A stretch of 64,000 nucleotides of DNA from Metallyticus violacea (Eukaryota; Arthropoda; Insecta; Mantodea; Metallyticidae): NCBI GenBank assembly GCA_030762175.1, contig CM060846.1:183698041-183762040 (forward strand), written 5' to 3'. The notes under the pieces are model-generated. The model was not told where the DNA came from. It saw only the letters and a program-made list of their open reading frames with translations, and did not search any database. The translations under genes and the position numbers were made by a program. Below are positions 9,971 to 23,897 of this stretch, piece by piece. The number at the start of each line of letters is the position of its first letter. Within the stretch, counting starts at the first letter, position 1.

Positions 9971-11966
9971 CAAATATCGCTTAATCTGATTTTTGACAAT
10001 TACCGGTATACAACCGCTGCCTACTATTTTGGAAGTTTCATTTTGTTTAATTGGTGCCGGTAAGATATTGCCCTCAAGGTTGTTTGTTGTTCTTGTTTCG
10101 TTGTTTTGGATATTACTCTCTCAAGTTCTAAAACGCGGATAAATCTTATAGAAAGCAAAACGCAACAGAATTGTGAAAATAAAAAAATGGTGCAAAGGCA
10201 TTGAAGGTTTTGGTTATAGTTGTAAACTACTGCGATGATTTCCCTTCCAGGTAGAATAATTTTAATAAAATGCACCAACTAATAATTAGAAACAAAAGCC
10301 TTCCAAAAGGTTTATTTACAGCGCTTTTTAATTACAAAAATTCCATCCTACGTAGTAACAGAACAATTACCAGACAAATATCTCTCCCCAAATTGTCCAG
10401 TGACACCACATTTTTGAAAAAGTTATGAACTGATAGTGCTTTGAAAATTATAGCTATGTAAAATTGCCCCCACTCGAACTGGCATTCCAAACACCTATCC
10501 ACTTCAATAGAATTTTACCCTCCCTTTCTGTAAAGAATACTGACATAGTCATTGCCAAAAAGGAAAAACGGGAAAAAAGCGACACTGATATTTTGTAAAA
10601 CTGCAAAAAATTAGACCAATCTCATTATTGGGGCTTATACGAATGTGGTTGTAACTTATTTTTCAGGCACTTAATGCATGAATAAACAAATAAATATTCA
10701 TTATTCACTTTAAAAATGAGTATTTTAGACCTGTTCTTCCTACCTTATCAAAACTCTTCAATCCCCTTTTGTATGGATGTTCCTCCGTAATTCATGCTGA
10801 TGAAAATCAGATTAAAATATTTATTTGAAGCTAGAGATGCCGTTTATTGTCGGCTTCGACCATAAAAGGAAGTAACTATTCCCTTTTTTCCCCGAGTAAT
10901 ACATTTAGTTAACTGATTAACCAGATCATGACCCAGCAAACAAAGACTTGCCAATGTAGCTTTAGCTTTATGTGTGCAATGTACATATCTCTATCTTTCC
11001 AAAGTGAGGAGATTTTTATTACTTTTTAAACATAACTGAAAAAAAATGCTAAATAGGACAGCAGCTAAGGTACACTGATATTGTCTTCTCATTATTCAAT
11101 TACCCTTGAGCCTTTGCTTTTACAAACGCTTGAAATTCCATGTCAGCTGTACATATTAAAACCACACATTAGCAAAATTAAATGGTTTTAAGTCAACTGG
11201 TATCTTACGGCCAAGAAAAACGCTTGACCATTCAGTTTTGATATTAACTACAGACGAGTTCTCGATATTGTGGTATTCAAAAGGTATCGCTATCGAATTA
11301 TACCCCTGTACTTGCTATCCATACTTTACTAATATATTAAATGCTAATTAATATTGTCACAAGTAGCACATTTTAAACTGCACGCAAGAAACACGTGTAC
11401 ATTAGCTTGTAAATATTATGTTATCAGGTATTAGAAATTGGGTGCGCCGCAAGCTTGATCGCTGACCCCATAATAAAGGCGGCCTCCTTTATTTCTGTAG
11501 ATGGTCTAGCGATAAAATGTCTGAGCTACAAATTAAAAATCATATTCCAGGACAAGCAGTTTGAAGGAGATATTTTCCAACGTTAATTCTATCATTTTTT
11601 TCTCCCTTCGCGGTTATGGAAAAATCAAGCTCCGCCTACAAAATATTTTCAGTTCTGATTATGACTAATAATAAAAGTGACTTTTGTAAACATGTTATGT
11701 GCTCCGTTAAATTGTTTAATCACCCGTAACTCACATCAGAGTCTGTAGCACAAAACTGATTTCCGATTTTAGCTATTTTCCTGCCAATTGTTATTCTGAA
11801 ATGATAGACGCTGGTGCATTTCATGATCTGATAATATGAAGTTTAGAGATGTTTTTAATTGCATCCTGCGAGTAATAACCGCGCTATTTGCCATTTAAAT
11901 TGTTTAATATATTATACTGCATTTTAATCTCGGGGTTAACCAATATCATTGTTTTGGTGTTAAATG

Positions 11967-11969
<3 letters not shown>
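9971..11969. other. No recognisable gene
   Basis: AT-rich sequence without motif-bearing frames. Short frames such as 10,024-10,278 (minus) show no family signature. Confidence 0.5.

Positions 11970-12032
<63 letters not shown>
11970..12032 (+). repeat. (AAT)n microsatellite
   Basis: About 20 perfect AAT units. Confidence 0.97.
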
Positions 12033-12033
<1 letters not shown>

Positions 12034-15000
12034 TACACTGGCAAAGAAATTCATATTTATCTATTTTATTCATTAATATCTCAAGATAATAAAACGAAAA
12101 TGTATTTTATTTAATAAAATATGGAGGTACTGACTATCGAGAGTACAATCAGGTATATGTGTCGAGTATGGAGAAAATTTGGAATCGACTCAACGCTAGG
12201 ATTAACATATATTTTTTCTTAGACGTCAATTTAACAGCTATAACTTTTAGGACCGAATCACATTAGATATAATATAGTGAGAATTTGTGACAATGGAGGC
12301 AGCTTTGCGCACGGCTTCCGCCTGATTCAGAATACAAATACATCAAAATATAGCCACGCATCAGGCGGGACTACAAAGCGCGATTCAACGTCAACAACTG
12401 CTCGCATTAACGAGCATCAGGACCGTCTGGTATTAACATAATAATTTCAATGTAAGTAATATTTTATTTTATGTGCGGTTACAGCTTCGGGCATTCCATA
12501 ATTTGTTTAAACCGATTACATTATTTTTGCCTACTTATATTAGAATGAAAATATTCGATGGTACCATTAATAATGATATACCTCCATTTGGTTTCAACTA
12601 ATGGTAAATAAGGATAATATTCTATGATTAGGTCTTTAACAATTGAAAAATAATATATACAGATAATATTAACTCCTAGTTAACTGGAAATGTATTCTAT
12701 AATTGCGCAAATAAAATTGTAGAAATACTCAAGAAACAGCCAGTATTCAAACACATTAAAGGAAAGAGGCATATTATTTAACGATTTTTTTTTTTTTTTC
12801 ACAGAGCAAGAGCTGCTATTTATTTCTGAAAATAATGTATAAAGAATGCATTTAGTTGAATAAAAGTTTTTAGGGATACATAAGAATATCAAATTAAAAA
12901 TCGAAATATTTTAATTTAGAATGCAATATAATTACTGTCAAAATGCTAATCAACAACAGAACAAAAGAAAAGACTGCAAAGTTATAAACACTTAGTGTGT
13001 AATATTTCAGCTAAAAACACAAATTAAGAGGAACAAATGATTCGGAATAAAATGCCATGTAATGTAAAACCCCAATATGAAACATAGATTATCATTGCTT
13101 TCCACTATCAGAACTTTCCTTAGAAAATAATGCAGAAATAATAATAAAACAGGAATGGAATGAAAGTCGACGTCCTAAGTGGTATGACTGCAATAGCTTT
13201 TTATTCAAAGCGTTTGACAGCCTTTTCTTTACATGAAAGAATAGAATTCCACGCTGGAATTATTTATATTCTTTCCCGCCTGCACATGAAATCATATTGT
13301 GATTGCGAATGACTGCAGGCATTACCTGCTTTTTCTCGGGTATAGTATACCAAGTACCTGCAGGTATTTTTCAAACGATATGGGCTGGAAAAATTTTGGA
13401 GCTTTAGCAATTCCTATCTTGGCGATCAAGGAGTTTGAACAGTGATACATATAAAACCCCGATGCTCCACAGACTCATTTTTGTTCTTCGAATAACTTTT
13501 AAATCCCCAAAAGTTGATTTTTTTCCAAGAATAAATCAGTCTTTCCCTTAAACATAAGCAGTATTATAACAAATTAAGGAGGGGCAACCTCTCGGCAATC
13601 TCCTTCATTATTTAAATAAATTCAAAGAGCTACGATCCTAGCATACTGGTCCCTTTTAACCTATAAAAAGTTTCGATAAAGTTCCAGATCGATCTCTAAA
13701 ATATAGTGCTAAATTTCATTGTGAATCATGCGAAAGCGCAACACTACTTGGCAGCTCAAAGCCAATGGCCAGAACACAATGAGTCTCTTGCCTCAAGACT
13801 CCCTGCCGCCTCCTCACAATGGAGCAGTGCAGCATTCGATAAAATGTTCGTCCGTTTTTATAGCACGAATATATCATTGAAAGTAAAACGGAACTCGCCC
13901 TACAGTTTTATATTACACAGTTGAAGTGATAGCTCCTTCTTGCATTCTAGTTTCCCATCCTGGAAAAATATATCCAGCCTGGAAATGTGTGCCCGCACGC
14001 TTGCGTGTTTTTCACTGCGCCATCGTATCAGGAATGGATGTACAAAACAGGGCGTTTGTGTGAGGTAGCATGTCATAGTTACAGCAGCATTTGTGTATTA
14101 TCTGGCTTTCCATATTGCACATATTGTGGATGCTGACCGCGAACTAAATTCATTATAGGATCTGAATTACCAGCATTAATTCCCGCTGTAGCTCAAACTA
14201 TAGTGTCTGCTTCCCTCCTAGTCTGAATGAGATGTTTTGGAGCCTATAAGAACAATTTAAAATAAAGATGTCAACGTTTTTCCTCTATAGAGCAGGTAGC
14301 TTCAACTCTTACCACTGCGGTAAAGGACGAAAGGCAGTGCTGCTACTTAAGCATGAGCACTTGATATGGCGTCCTCAACTAGGTTACTTTTTCAAAGTTC
14401 TTTGCTTTCTGTCTGGGGAGACTTTTTTAAAAATGCATGAATGTTATAGCAAAATGCTTGGTTTGATGCAAAACTGTTGTGCTATTAAAGTGCACAACTA
14501 TAGGCACATTGTGTCATAGCAATAAATACGAAAAATATAATGCAATGAGTCGTAACATCTATCTTAAAACAAATATTTTGAATGGAGGTACTTAGTAAGT
14601 CGACTGCACGTAATTGTTCAAAATAATCCTTCTAATAAGATAGTAACCACCGGCATTAAGGATGGTGCCAAGGATAATAAACGCAGGCCCCAGATTATTA
14701 CCTTCCTCCACTATAATGCGGCATATTGAAGCTCTGGCCTACGGTGCCCAAGAAAAGCTAGTGAAAATATCAAAGCAATTAATTTTTAATCTTTGACTTT
14801 AGATATTTGTTGCATTGAATTGAATTGTTAGGAAAGGAAGAAGATTTTTCGGTATTTCATTTTGATCAACGGCTTGACGTTTGTGCTTATGCACCCCATG
14901 GGGACACATCTGGGAAGAAGGGAAGAAGGGATGAGTTGAGACCACCGTTCGATTAGGATCCACGGACGTAACACTGTTTCCAGATAGAACAACCCGCCAC

Positions 15001-16999
15001 CCGTGGCGGTATAGCATTTTTTGACGGATGTAAGAGCCAGTTTAGGAGTTTAACTGAGGGATCCACCTCATTATTGTGAATAGACGGCGGCAAGTTTCTG
15101 GAAGTCGCAGAGGCCTCAAACATGAAATGTACGACCGTGTACAGAAAATATCGAAATATAAGGGAAACACGGAATAAAAACACACGATGGCAAACAAAAC
15201 ATGAATTATAAATGTTAAATGCAGCGTTGATGAGCAGAGAATTCCACATTATTTTATGGTGTTCAGGTGAAAGAAAAAAACAAATTGTGTCAGTTTACGA
15301 ATACATTAAACCAATTATAAGTCACATAATAACGATAAAAAAACAGTATCAAAGTCTTCAAAATACGTCTTCTATTCTTACCAAACTTTGCGGTACTGTG
15401 ACGTCACAGCACATACCTGTTTTAGAGGCAAACCCTGTGTTTCGCTTTTCTGTTCCAAAAGCTCTATGCACCAAAATGGACATCATATTCCAATATATTT
15501 TAATGAGAAGAACCTGTAAACAGGACTATGCATTCTCCCTTGGCACACTGCAAAATCATTCGATGTGTTATTGTAAAAAGAAATGAACACCATACATTTT
15601 TCGGGAACAGATATAATGACAATGGTAGGTTAGTAAAAGGCCAAAGTTGTATGGGATTGCTAGTAATTTATTTATTGACTTATAAAAGCAACAACAGATA
15701 GCAACAAATTCAACTTTAGGTAGCAGACGATGCGCACCTCGGTATAAAAAATTGCGACTGTGCTCCGTAGTGTTCGACTGAAGAAAATGATGCTAAATCC
15801 CCCTTTCGCAACAAAGAGCAACCTGGAAATAATTTTATAAGGGACATTATTCTATTTACGGTAGGAAATGTAGCGTAAAACAATGTGCCACTGGGTCCAT
15901 ATATTTTCTTAGGGACATTAAAAACTTATTATTCATTATGGCCGACCTTATTGAGGCTCCAAAAGAAGGAAATATGCAGAGCCTGGAGAAGAGGATTTCC
16001 GATCACAGGCGAGTGAAGATGGATGTGAACTACCAGCAATAGGCTGCAATCATTATGATGCACGGTCGTTCGCATTCGCTATGTGTTTGTTCATGGTGGG
16101 CGCACAGAAACTTACTGAGGAACAAAATGAACCGAGCATCTCTCGGTAGATTAAGGTGAAGGTGTTTAACAGAATTGTTACTGGGAACAAATCTCACCCT
16201 CATTACTACAAACCGAATCAAAATATGCTTCCTTTTAATTCTCAAGCATCTATTCAACATTACGCTATCAGCGAGTATTGTTATCCTATTCCCAGAAGCA
16301 ACATGAATTGTGAAGTTTTGTTCATGCTTCCGGCTGCATTTCGGGGGGTTGGGGGAGACGTACTGACTACGGAAGAACTACTCCATTTTAATGGAATATT
16401 ACACGGCCTAATAAATTCCTTAGAAAACCGAGAAAGTTTTTTGAAGATCCACCTTGTGCTAAAAGTCCTGATGACGGAAGCTTAGAGGATGTTAAAGGGT
16501 TGAATGTGAGTAGCTACATGACTGAGATAGCAGACCAGAGATTTCGTGCTGGGAGTATCACGACTAGATCCCGAACATACAGACTTTAGCGCTTAAAAAA
16601 CAAAAAAAGCAGAGAAAAGGGCGCTAAAACATGAAAAATAGACTCTTAAATAAGCAATAAAATACAAAATAGGTACTTAAAATAGACACTAAAATACAAA
16701 GCAGGCATTTTAAATCGTATCTAAATGTAATGAACTATAAAGAAGGCAATATGAAGTGAAATTTGTGGACCTTGAATTCAAATGTTCATGCTCGTATATT
16801 TCTTATGCAAGAACAAGTAAAGTAGTTTATTGGCTAATTATTACAGTGCTACACAGAATTATATTTTTCAACTACGAGTCATATAACAAACGTCATCTTT
16901 AAAAATAACGAAACTTAATATAAAAGCAAAACTTTCTAGGTTCAGTAGCCAAAAAGTAAATATACAAATCATGCACGTACACGACACATTCTTGCTTCT
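12033..16999. other. No recognisable gene; one SINE-head scrap
   Basis: AT-rich, no supported coding. At 14,992-15,010 the sequence CCGCCACCCGTGGCGG equals the tRNA-like head end of SINE family 1 in minus orientation. It is only a fragment, with no body. Short frames at 13,706, 14,268, 15,212 and 16,156 carry no motif I know. Confidence 0.45.
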
Positions 17000-17175
17000 C
17001 TAGAGACACTGAACACATAAAACTGAATATTTTGTGCATTGAATAATTAACCTTTTTGCAACAGTAGTAACAAAATTCAATCTTCTCGTCCGTTGTAAAA
17101 TTTGGGTCACTACATATCCACGATTAACACTCTTTGAAGACTTTCCTTTCGGCATTTCTCTTTCACAAATAGAGG
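17000..17175 (-). pseudogene. Possible CGGBP1/BED-like zinc-finger N-terminus of a transposon protein
   Basis: The minus strand reads MPKGKSSKSVNRGYVVT; one frameshift later it reads NFTTDEKIEFCYYCCKKV, a T-D-x-K-x-x-F-C-x-x-C-x-K-x-V pattern like the N-terminal zinc finger of CGGBP1-like proteins derived from hAT transposons. The downstream His pair is not clear and no transposase core was recognised. The call is tentative. Confidence 0.25.
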
Positions 17176-19199
17176 TAACACAAAATAGTAGATGAGTGAG
17201 GTGATGCAAACCGTTGTGCTGCACTACTACAAAAAGGACAGGGAAGCACAAATGTTGTTGCTTTCCAGATATATGTATTCATTGAATCACCTGCGTTTTT
17301 CTAACAGCTTCAATTCTTTCAATTGCAACGCAATAAAAGTTTAATACAAAACTGTTCACTGAAGACAAGTGCCACTTTGAAGCAAACGATACAAGTGCCT
17401 GCAAACCGCGACTGACGTTGCAGAAGGCGAGTGAAGGATAACTAAACGGAGTCCTATAGCAGCTGAGGCATTTTACAGACAAACGAAAATCACAATTAGG
17501 TAAGTAGATGATGTATAACTAAATTTTGGTGCGCTTTCGTTTGTTTGAAGCCGAGCCGACTAAATGGAGTTCTCTAGTGACCAATTGCAACGTTTAAAAT
17601 AAAAAATAATATTCTCATTATATTCCGAAGTAAGTAAATGGCCTACGACTGAATTTTAACTGTTTTCTTTGCTTGAACCCCAAGGGTTTCCTTGTGAGAG
17701 CGGAATCTTTATCTTTCAACTTTGAACAATACAAAGCATTGTTACAACGAACTTCAGCAATGTTAAGTAAATATGCTATTAGGGAGCAAACAGTCCAGGA
17801 CAAGTTTGCGTTCGAGCGATACAGAGACTGGTGAACTCCATTTAACACACCCATTGTAAATGAAGTTTGTTTCACTCCCACGTTCTACATAATAAAATTA
17901 TAGATATTAAGTTCATTTTAGGTTGATTTTACGGCACTTTAATAACAATTGATACGTCGAGATTAAATATTCTATAATTTATTGCTATGTATTGTTGAAT
18001 AAAACATCGGAAATTGTTTACACATAGTAAACTGTGGCAGACATTTTCAAAGTTACTTGCTGTTTATTAAGAGTTATTTCCTATGAAAAAGAAGCAGCAG
18101 CAGCTGCGAGTGCTGAGTGTGAATTGATACTATGGAAAAGTTAAAATATATTTATTTAAGGACTGGTATAACAGAAAAAGAAAAGAATACGTTCATTTTC
18201 ATTTTTCAATTGTTTGTTGTTTAACTGTCGTTTTACTCCCTGTCGCCACTAGCAAGCAACACCATTGAAGCAAAATGGCCTTACTTGTATAAGAGCAACA
18301 TCATAATAGCATTCTGGAATGATTCAGTGCCAGAGTTCAGAAATGTTATCGTTATCTAATAATGCGATCTCCCATGCAAAAAGAAACAGAGGGACGGGAG
18401 GAAGAAGTGAGAAGGAATTTGAGATATTTAAGGATAATTTCTATTTCCATTTTATATTTGTACAACTGATTGCATTTCAGATATAAGAGAATTCATGGTG
18501 TTGAACGAAGTAATCAGACAAACGTACAAGGTTTATACCAGGTGTTAGTGAACTACACCACCATAATTACAGAAATTGTAGCGGGGTCATAGAGATGTAG
18601 GAAATCTATGGCCCTGAAATAAAAATAACATAGTTTGGATTAAATTTTGATAAGTCAATGTTAAAGCAAAATAGGGTAAATTTTCCTTAGCATTTCTTCT
18701 AATCTGTGTTGCGAGCAATGAAATTCCGATTTTCAAAAGTTTATCATAATCGTTTTCAAGATTTAATGCTACAAAAATATCTAAATCTTTGATTAATCAT
18801 ATGACAGTACAGCACTGAACAATAGTTAACTATTTTATCGTGATATGTGGCTTAGTCTAGAACAGAGGTTACCAAACCCGATTTACAATTTAATTTAAAT
18901 TTATTTATGTTGTTCTGCAACGTTTATACCCTGATAACTTGATTATATATCAGGATACAACAGATTAATTTCTATTTATTCCTCTTTTACATTTATCAAT
19001 ACAATGTAAATTACAATTTAAATTCTACAATATTAGTACTATAACTAAACAGAACTAAACCGCTACGGAAACCAGCACTACGGTCATTTAAAATATTGAA
19101 CCTAGAATTGCTAATGGTACCCAATAGTAATAAACTAACAATTAATTCATTTTCGATTATGTATACAGTTTACTGTCTAAAGTCTTCATTTTGTGCTGA
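17176..19199. other. No recognisable gene
   Basis: AT-rich sequence. The minus-strand frame at 17,618-17,881 (87 codons) has no recognisable motif. Confidence 0.45.
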
Positions 19200-20560
19200 G
19201 GTTCGGTAACCCGGCTTGCTCCCCACCGGAAATTCCAGGCAACTGGACCTGGACATCAATGAGGTTGCTGCCGGTCTCAAGCAGCAGCTATGCTGGGCTA
19301 TGGTGTGTTGACTGTGCAGTTTCCTTCTCTTCTCTTTTTCCTTCATCTTCTCCTACTTTTCAACTTTTATTTGTACCTTCATCATAGATTTGGATTGGTC
19401 GTTGATGCTTTTTACTTCCGTGCTTCTTCTTTCTTCCTCTTCTACTTTTCCATATACTCCTTTATTTTTCTCCTCTTGTTCTCGGTCTACTTCTTCTCTC
19501 AGTTGTATTTTTCCGCCCGAAGACTACCATTGTTCTCCTCTTCTGATAATTTCTGCTCCCTTCTTCTGATTCAATTTGGGTGTTATCTTCATCCTCTTGT
19601 TTTTGAACTGACTCTTTTTGTATTTAACTTTCTTGTCTATCTCTGATTCACGGAATATTCTAAATGCCGTTTCTAACAGTTGGAGTTTCTCTGTTATTTT
19701 GGTTTTTGTTGTTTATGTACTCTTCTGCCATTTTACACGATATTTTATTTGTTAAGTCATTCAATACCCTAAAATAATATTGATCTCTCATGATGTTCCA
19801 AATGTATTTCCCTGCACGCAGCCATTTTTCCTCAGCTACAATTAACTATTTAGGCCATTCCAATGAAATATGTTCCGGTGTATCAATCACTTTATAGACC
19901 GTACGTGTAATTTTTTCTTATAATTTAAATCTTTGCAAATATGAAAACATGGACCGTGTCCTGATACATAATGTATTAAACACTTACTAGGTTGAATATG
20001 TTTTTGAATTGTAATCTTTGCTTTACGGATGTGAAGATTTCATACACTCTTCCACCTTCTTTTATTTTATCCCATTCTTGTTGCCATATTTCTATTAAAT
20101 AATGTTTGATTTCCTTTTCATTTCTACAAATTTTGCAAACAATATTCATAATTTTCAATTATTTCTTTTTTAAGCTAATAACGGGCTGCTCTTAAGCGGA
20201 TTAAATAATCACTTGGCCATATTCCCGAGAATACTAATAGGATGTGGAAAATGCCCCTGTAAATGTAAATCTGAATAAAATGTTTCTTTGGAAGTTTCTT
20301 AAAGTGCGTATAAAATATATCTCGCGGGCTGTTCCCCCCACCCCCAAACTCCTCCTCCCTAGTTTAATATGGCTGGAAAGATGCTATTTTCATAGATATT
20401 TATTCCATCAGCTTGTATATTGAAATGTCTTTGTCCAATATTGGCCGACTTGTACATAGCTTTTTCTGCTCAAGTTCTTGTATTTTCTAAATTGCAACGA
20501 TTGTTAAAATGAGCGGGAGGTAATTAAAAGTAAGAATGGGGGGGGGGGAGAATATGGAAG
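19200..20560 (-). pseudogene. R1-like LINE, 3' part (post-RT region and 3' UTR)
   Basis: On the minus strand, 20,230-20,170 reads WPSDYLIRLRAARY, the post-RT signature found before the RNase H/finger region of R1-group LINEs. It is followed by EIWQQEWDKIKEGGRVYEIF (20,100-20,020), the W-Q-x-x-W-D-x-x-x-x-G-R pattern. From 19,640 down to 19,320 the strand becomes very purine-rich (Lys/Glu-rich codons), then a probable 3' UTR. A 10-bp-plus G run sits at 20,538. It probably belongs to the same copy as 21,690-23,480, with unrelated DNA between them. Confidence 0.6.
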
Positions 20561-21689
20561 GATTTTATTTATGATTAATGAACAGAATTAATTGTTTGAT
20601 TGTGGATTCTCAGGGGTGGTGTTTTTCTTCTTCTCCTCTCCGATTACTTTCCTCTGGTTTACAATTGCTACGACTAGTTCTTATTTTCTTTGTTGGAATT
20701 TTTGTGATCCGGAGTCCTAGGGGAAAGGAGTTTATCAGGAACTTCATAGGAGAATGATTAAATTTGTGATCTTGTGAAATGAAGCACGGTTTATTGTCAA
20801 AATTTCTTCCACTGAAGCACCGTTACTCCTCGGAGAATTAAACGACTAGATGTGCACTTTTTCACTAACTAAGCTTCCTAATCATTTCACCAGTACTATT
20901 TAACACGCTACGAATCTGCCTACTCAAAGCTGGTCTCTAACAAATTTTAATGTTCACTATGGTACTGGTAGCAATAATACTGAAGTCCTCGCACTGATAC
21001 AATAATACACCTCGATGCTCCGATAAACTAAACAAAACTGCTACAACTGAAGTAACTAACCACTAACACTGCTACTGCAACAACTGAGTGTTTGGACTGA
21101 CCCACAACTGACAATTCAGAACTGATGATCTGAAAACTTCAGAAAGGATCTGAATACTGAATACTGAACTCTCCCTAAGAACTGATGCTGAACTGAATAG
21201 CCCTCAATTGATGCTGGGCCGCAAAATTACAAGCTTAAATTAACCTTGAAATCGGTCATTCTTTCCCACGCTATCATGTCTATGTGATGACTCTCAGCAT
21301 GTCGATGTCAACTGACACCGTTAGTTATTTCCTTTCAAGAAGTTACCGCCTTGTCTCTTCACCCCCGTAGGTTGGCACATGTTTTATTACGCATACCCTG
21401 TTTACAATTCTCCAAGTAATAGCAGTTCGCCTGTTTCAGATATAAGAATACTGTTTACAATAGGCATACAGGATTCCCTGCCCAAATTTCCAGGTCAGTT
21501 TTTATGGCTAGGGTGGATTTCTGCACTCTGGTACGAGAAAATAATCAGTTTACACACAATACTTCAACACGTGCACAAAAATAAAAATGACACTACAATC
21601 ATGATTAAAATAGAAAGCTACATGGGGGTGGTAATTAATAAATTCCACGACAAAATATTTCTTAAATTTTAATTTTTATATTCAAAAAT
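20561..21689. other. Insertion-like block separating two halves of a LINE; ACTGA-rich part
   Basis: No coding motif. 20,760-21,330 is unusually rich in ACTGAA/AACTGA words and alternates short imperfect repeats, a composition like an LTR or other non-coding mobile-element terminus. No termini or target duplication could be fixed. Confidence 0.3.
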
Positions 21690-23480
21690 ATACCTAGACA
21701 ATTACTTATTGCTTATCAATTTATATTAGTATTGCTACTTTTAATAATCGGGGTTCTGTTTAAGTTTCCTTTTTAAACATATATGATAATTTGTGAAGAG
21801 CTATTTCCAATTTTACTTCTATGCATCAATTGTTCACATGGTCAGTTATTATATTCGATTTCTCTTCTCTTTCCTTCCATTAATATTAATAAATCATCTG
21901 CATACGCGATAATCTCTTTTATATGTTTAATTCTTCTAATTCCTCTATTAAAGATTCGAAAAATATATCCCAAATATCGGCCCTAAAATTAATTCTTACT
22001 GACATCCTTTGGGATTTCCTTTGTAATAGTCTTCTTTGCACCTTTAACGTATACTCTTCTGTTTTGCAAATATTTATTAACGAATTATAAATGCATTTTG
22101 GATATTTATTTTTCTTGAAAATTTGAAAGAGTGCCGGCCACCATAAGCTATCAAGCGCCACAGCAATATCGAAAAAATATTCCTATTATATATTTTTATT
22201 TGTTGTTTTGGTAGTCTCTATTGGCTCATTAATGGCGTTCTCTGTTAGCTTGCCTTTTCTAAATCCAAACTGTTCAATATTCATAGATTCGCAGATTCTT
22301 TTGCTGAATAGAATGTCTTGAACTTTGCGCAGAATATTTAGTAAGCAAATAGGCCTACAGTATTCAGGCCCTTCGTTTAAAATGATCACATTCGATTCTT
22401 TCCAGCAATAAGGCACTCCTCCCTGCCATAGACGGTTACTAAGCGGTTGACATAAATACAGAGTAATCTGATCTTCTAACTGTCGTAAAACTTCCGACTG
22501 TATTTCGTCCGTCCTGGTGATTCGTTCGTCTTTAATTCCTTTATATTTATTCTTATTTCAATTTCATGGTAGGAATAAATGACACCTTGCGCTATATTTT
22601 CAATAATGGTTTCTTTTCTTAACTTACTGTGCTCTGGGTTATCATTCTCTTTATTATCATTAGGTAGTAAAGTAGGAAAGTTATACAATCTATCCAATTT
22701 ACAGTCATTTTATCATTCCCTTTATCCAGAGCAGATATTACTTCTGGGACTTTTACTTTCTCAATTATAAGTTTGTAAGGTGTACCCCATTTATTGTTGA
22801 AAGGATTTAACTCTACAACATTTTTTCATGCAACTTTGCTATAATTTTCTATATTATTCTCATATTTATTGAAGTTACTTTTTCTTTCTCAGGCAATGAT
22901 AGGTTCCTGATACATTCCTGTAGATTTTGTAAATAATCTTCTTAATTTTAACAGATTATTGTTCCAAAATGTTGGTGGAGTGTTATTTTTTTATTAGTTC
23001 TGAGTATGTTACACTTCATAGCTTTTTGGGTGTACTTGGTTAGTTTTAATGCTTTATTGTTAACATTATCTAGAGGTGGGATTGTAGGCAATTTGAATCC
23101 CGTTTTTAGTTCAATCCAATTTCTTTCTTTATAATGTAGGAGTTTTTATTCTCATCGTATATTTGTTCCAATATGTATTAATTGTAGGTCGAAATGAATT
23201 ATATTGTGATCACTTGAATTCAACGATTGGCTTACTCTCCAATTTGTAAAACTTTTGCTTGATCTTTTATTTGTCAATGTAATATCTATGTTGGATGTAG
23301 CTGTTTATATATGGTTCTATGCGTTCGCTAAACTGAAAATACTCATTTACTAAAATACAGTTTTTCCCTCTAAGTGCTATTTCTATTTAATTTGTGTGTG
23401 TATCACTTAGTTGTGTTATTTTCATTACTTGCATTTCAGAATTAATAGTTAATAAATATAATAATAAATAATAGTGTTTT
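21690..23480 (-). pseudogene. R1-like LINE, endonuclease end and reverse transcriptase
   Basis: On the minus strand in order: WRVSQSLNSSDHNIIHFDL (about 23,240-23,190), containing the SDHN catalytic motif at the end of the APE-type endonuclease. Then NKWGTPYKLIIEKV (22,790), WKESNVIILNEGPEYCRPI (22,405), QFGFRKGKLTENAIN (22,270; RT motif), LDSLWWPALFQI (22,155), and IIAYADDLLILMEGK (21,920-21,870) with the catalytic YADD. Several frameshifts and stops, including one between the GVPQGS-equivalent region and YADD. Its tail is most likely the 19,200-20,560 block, moved away by an insertion. Confidence 0.8.
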
Positions 23481-23824
23481 CTTTATCTGTTATGGTCCTA
23501 AAGTTCGCCTATATGTGTGCTGGCTTACAGTTTACAAAATACGGTATCCTGTATGCACAGAGTATCTAACTGCAGTTCTTGTGATAGCCTTCTTAACTAG
23601 TTTACTTCTTTGAGCGTTTATTTGCCCTATTTTGATAAAGTTAATGTATACTCTACCCAGAAAGCATAGCAGCGAAGGATCACAGTATGTTATCGATCAA
23701 GGGTGTAATGCTATGACGACTGTGGAACTCTGACCACCACTCATACATTAATAATTTGGATTGCAAGCTTGCAGTTTGATTTGGCGATGGCAATCCCTGT
23801 TCTAGAGGGAACTATCCATCTGAA

Positions 23825-23897
23825 TATGTGGCTTAATGGATAAGGCGATAGACTTAATTTTAAAAATAACACGTTTGGGTTCTGTGGAGTAAGCTAA
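23825..23897 (+). pseudogene. tRNA-Arg-like relic (possible SINE head)
   Basis: GTGGCTTAATGGATAAGGCG matches the D-arm/A-box of tRNA-Arg genes. About 35 bases later GTTTGGGTTCTG is a degraded B box. Acceptor and anticodon stems do not pair convincingly, so it is not a functional tRNA. Confidence 0.35.

Noticed and set aside
16156..16485. 109-codon + strand frame
   Set aside because: No recognisable motif, no neighbours, length within chance for the region.
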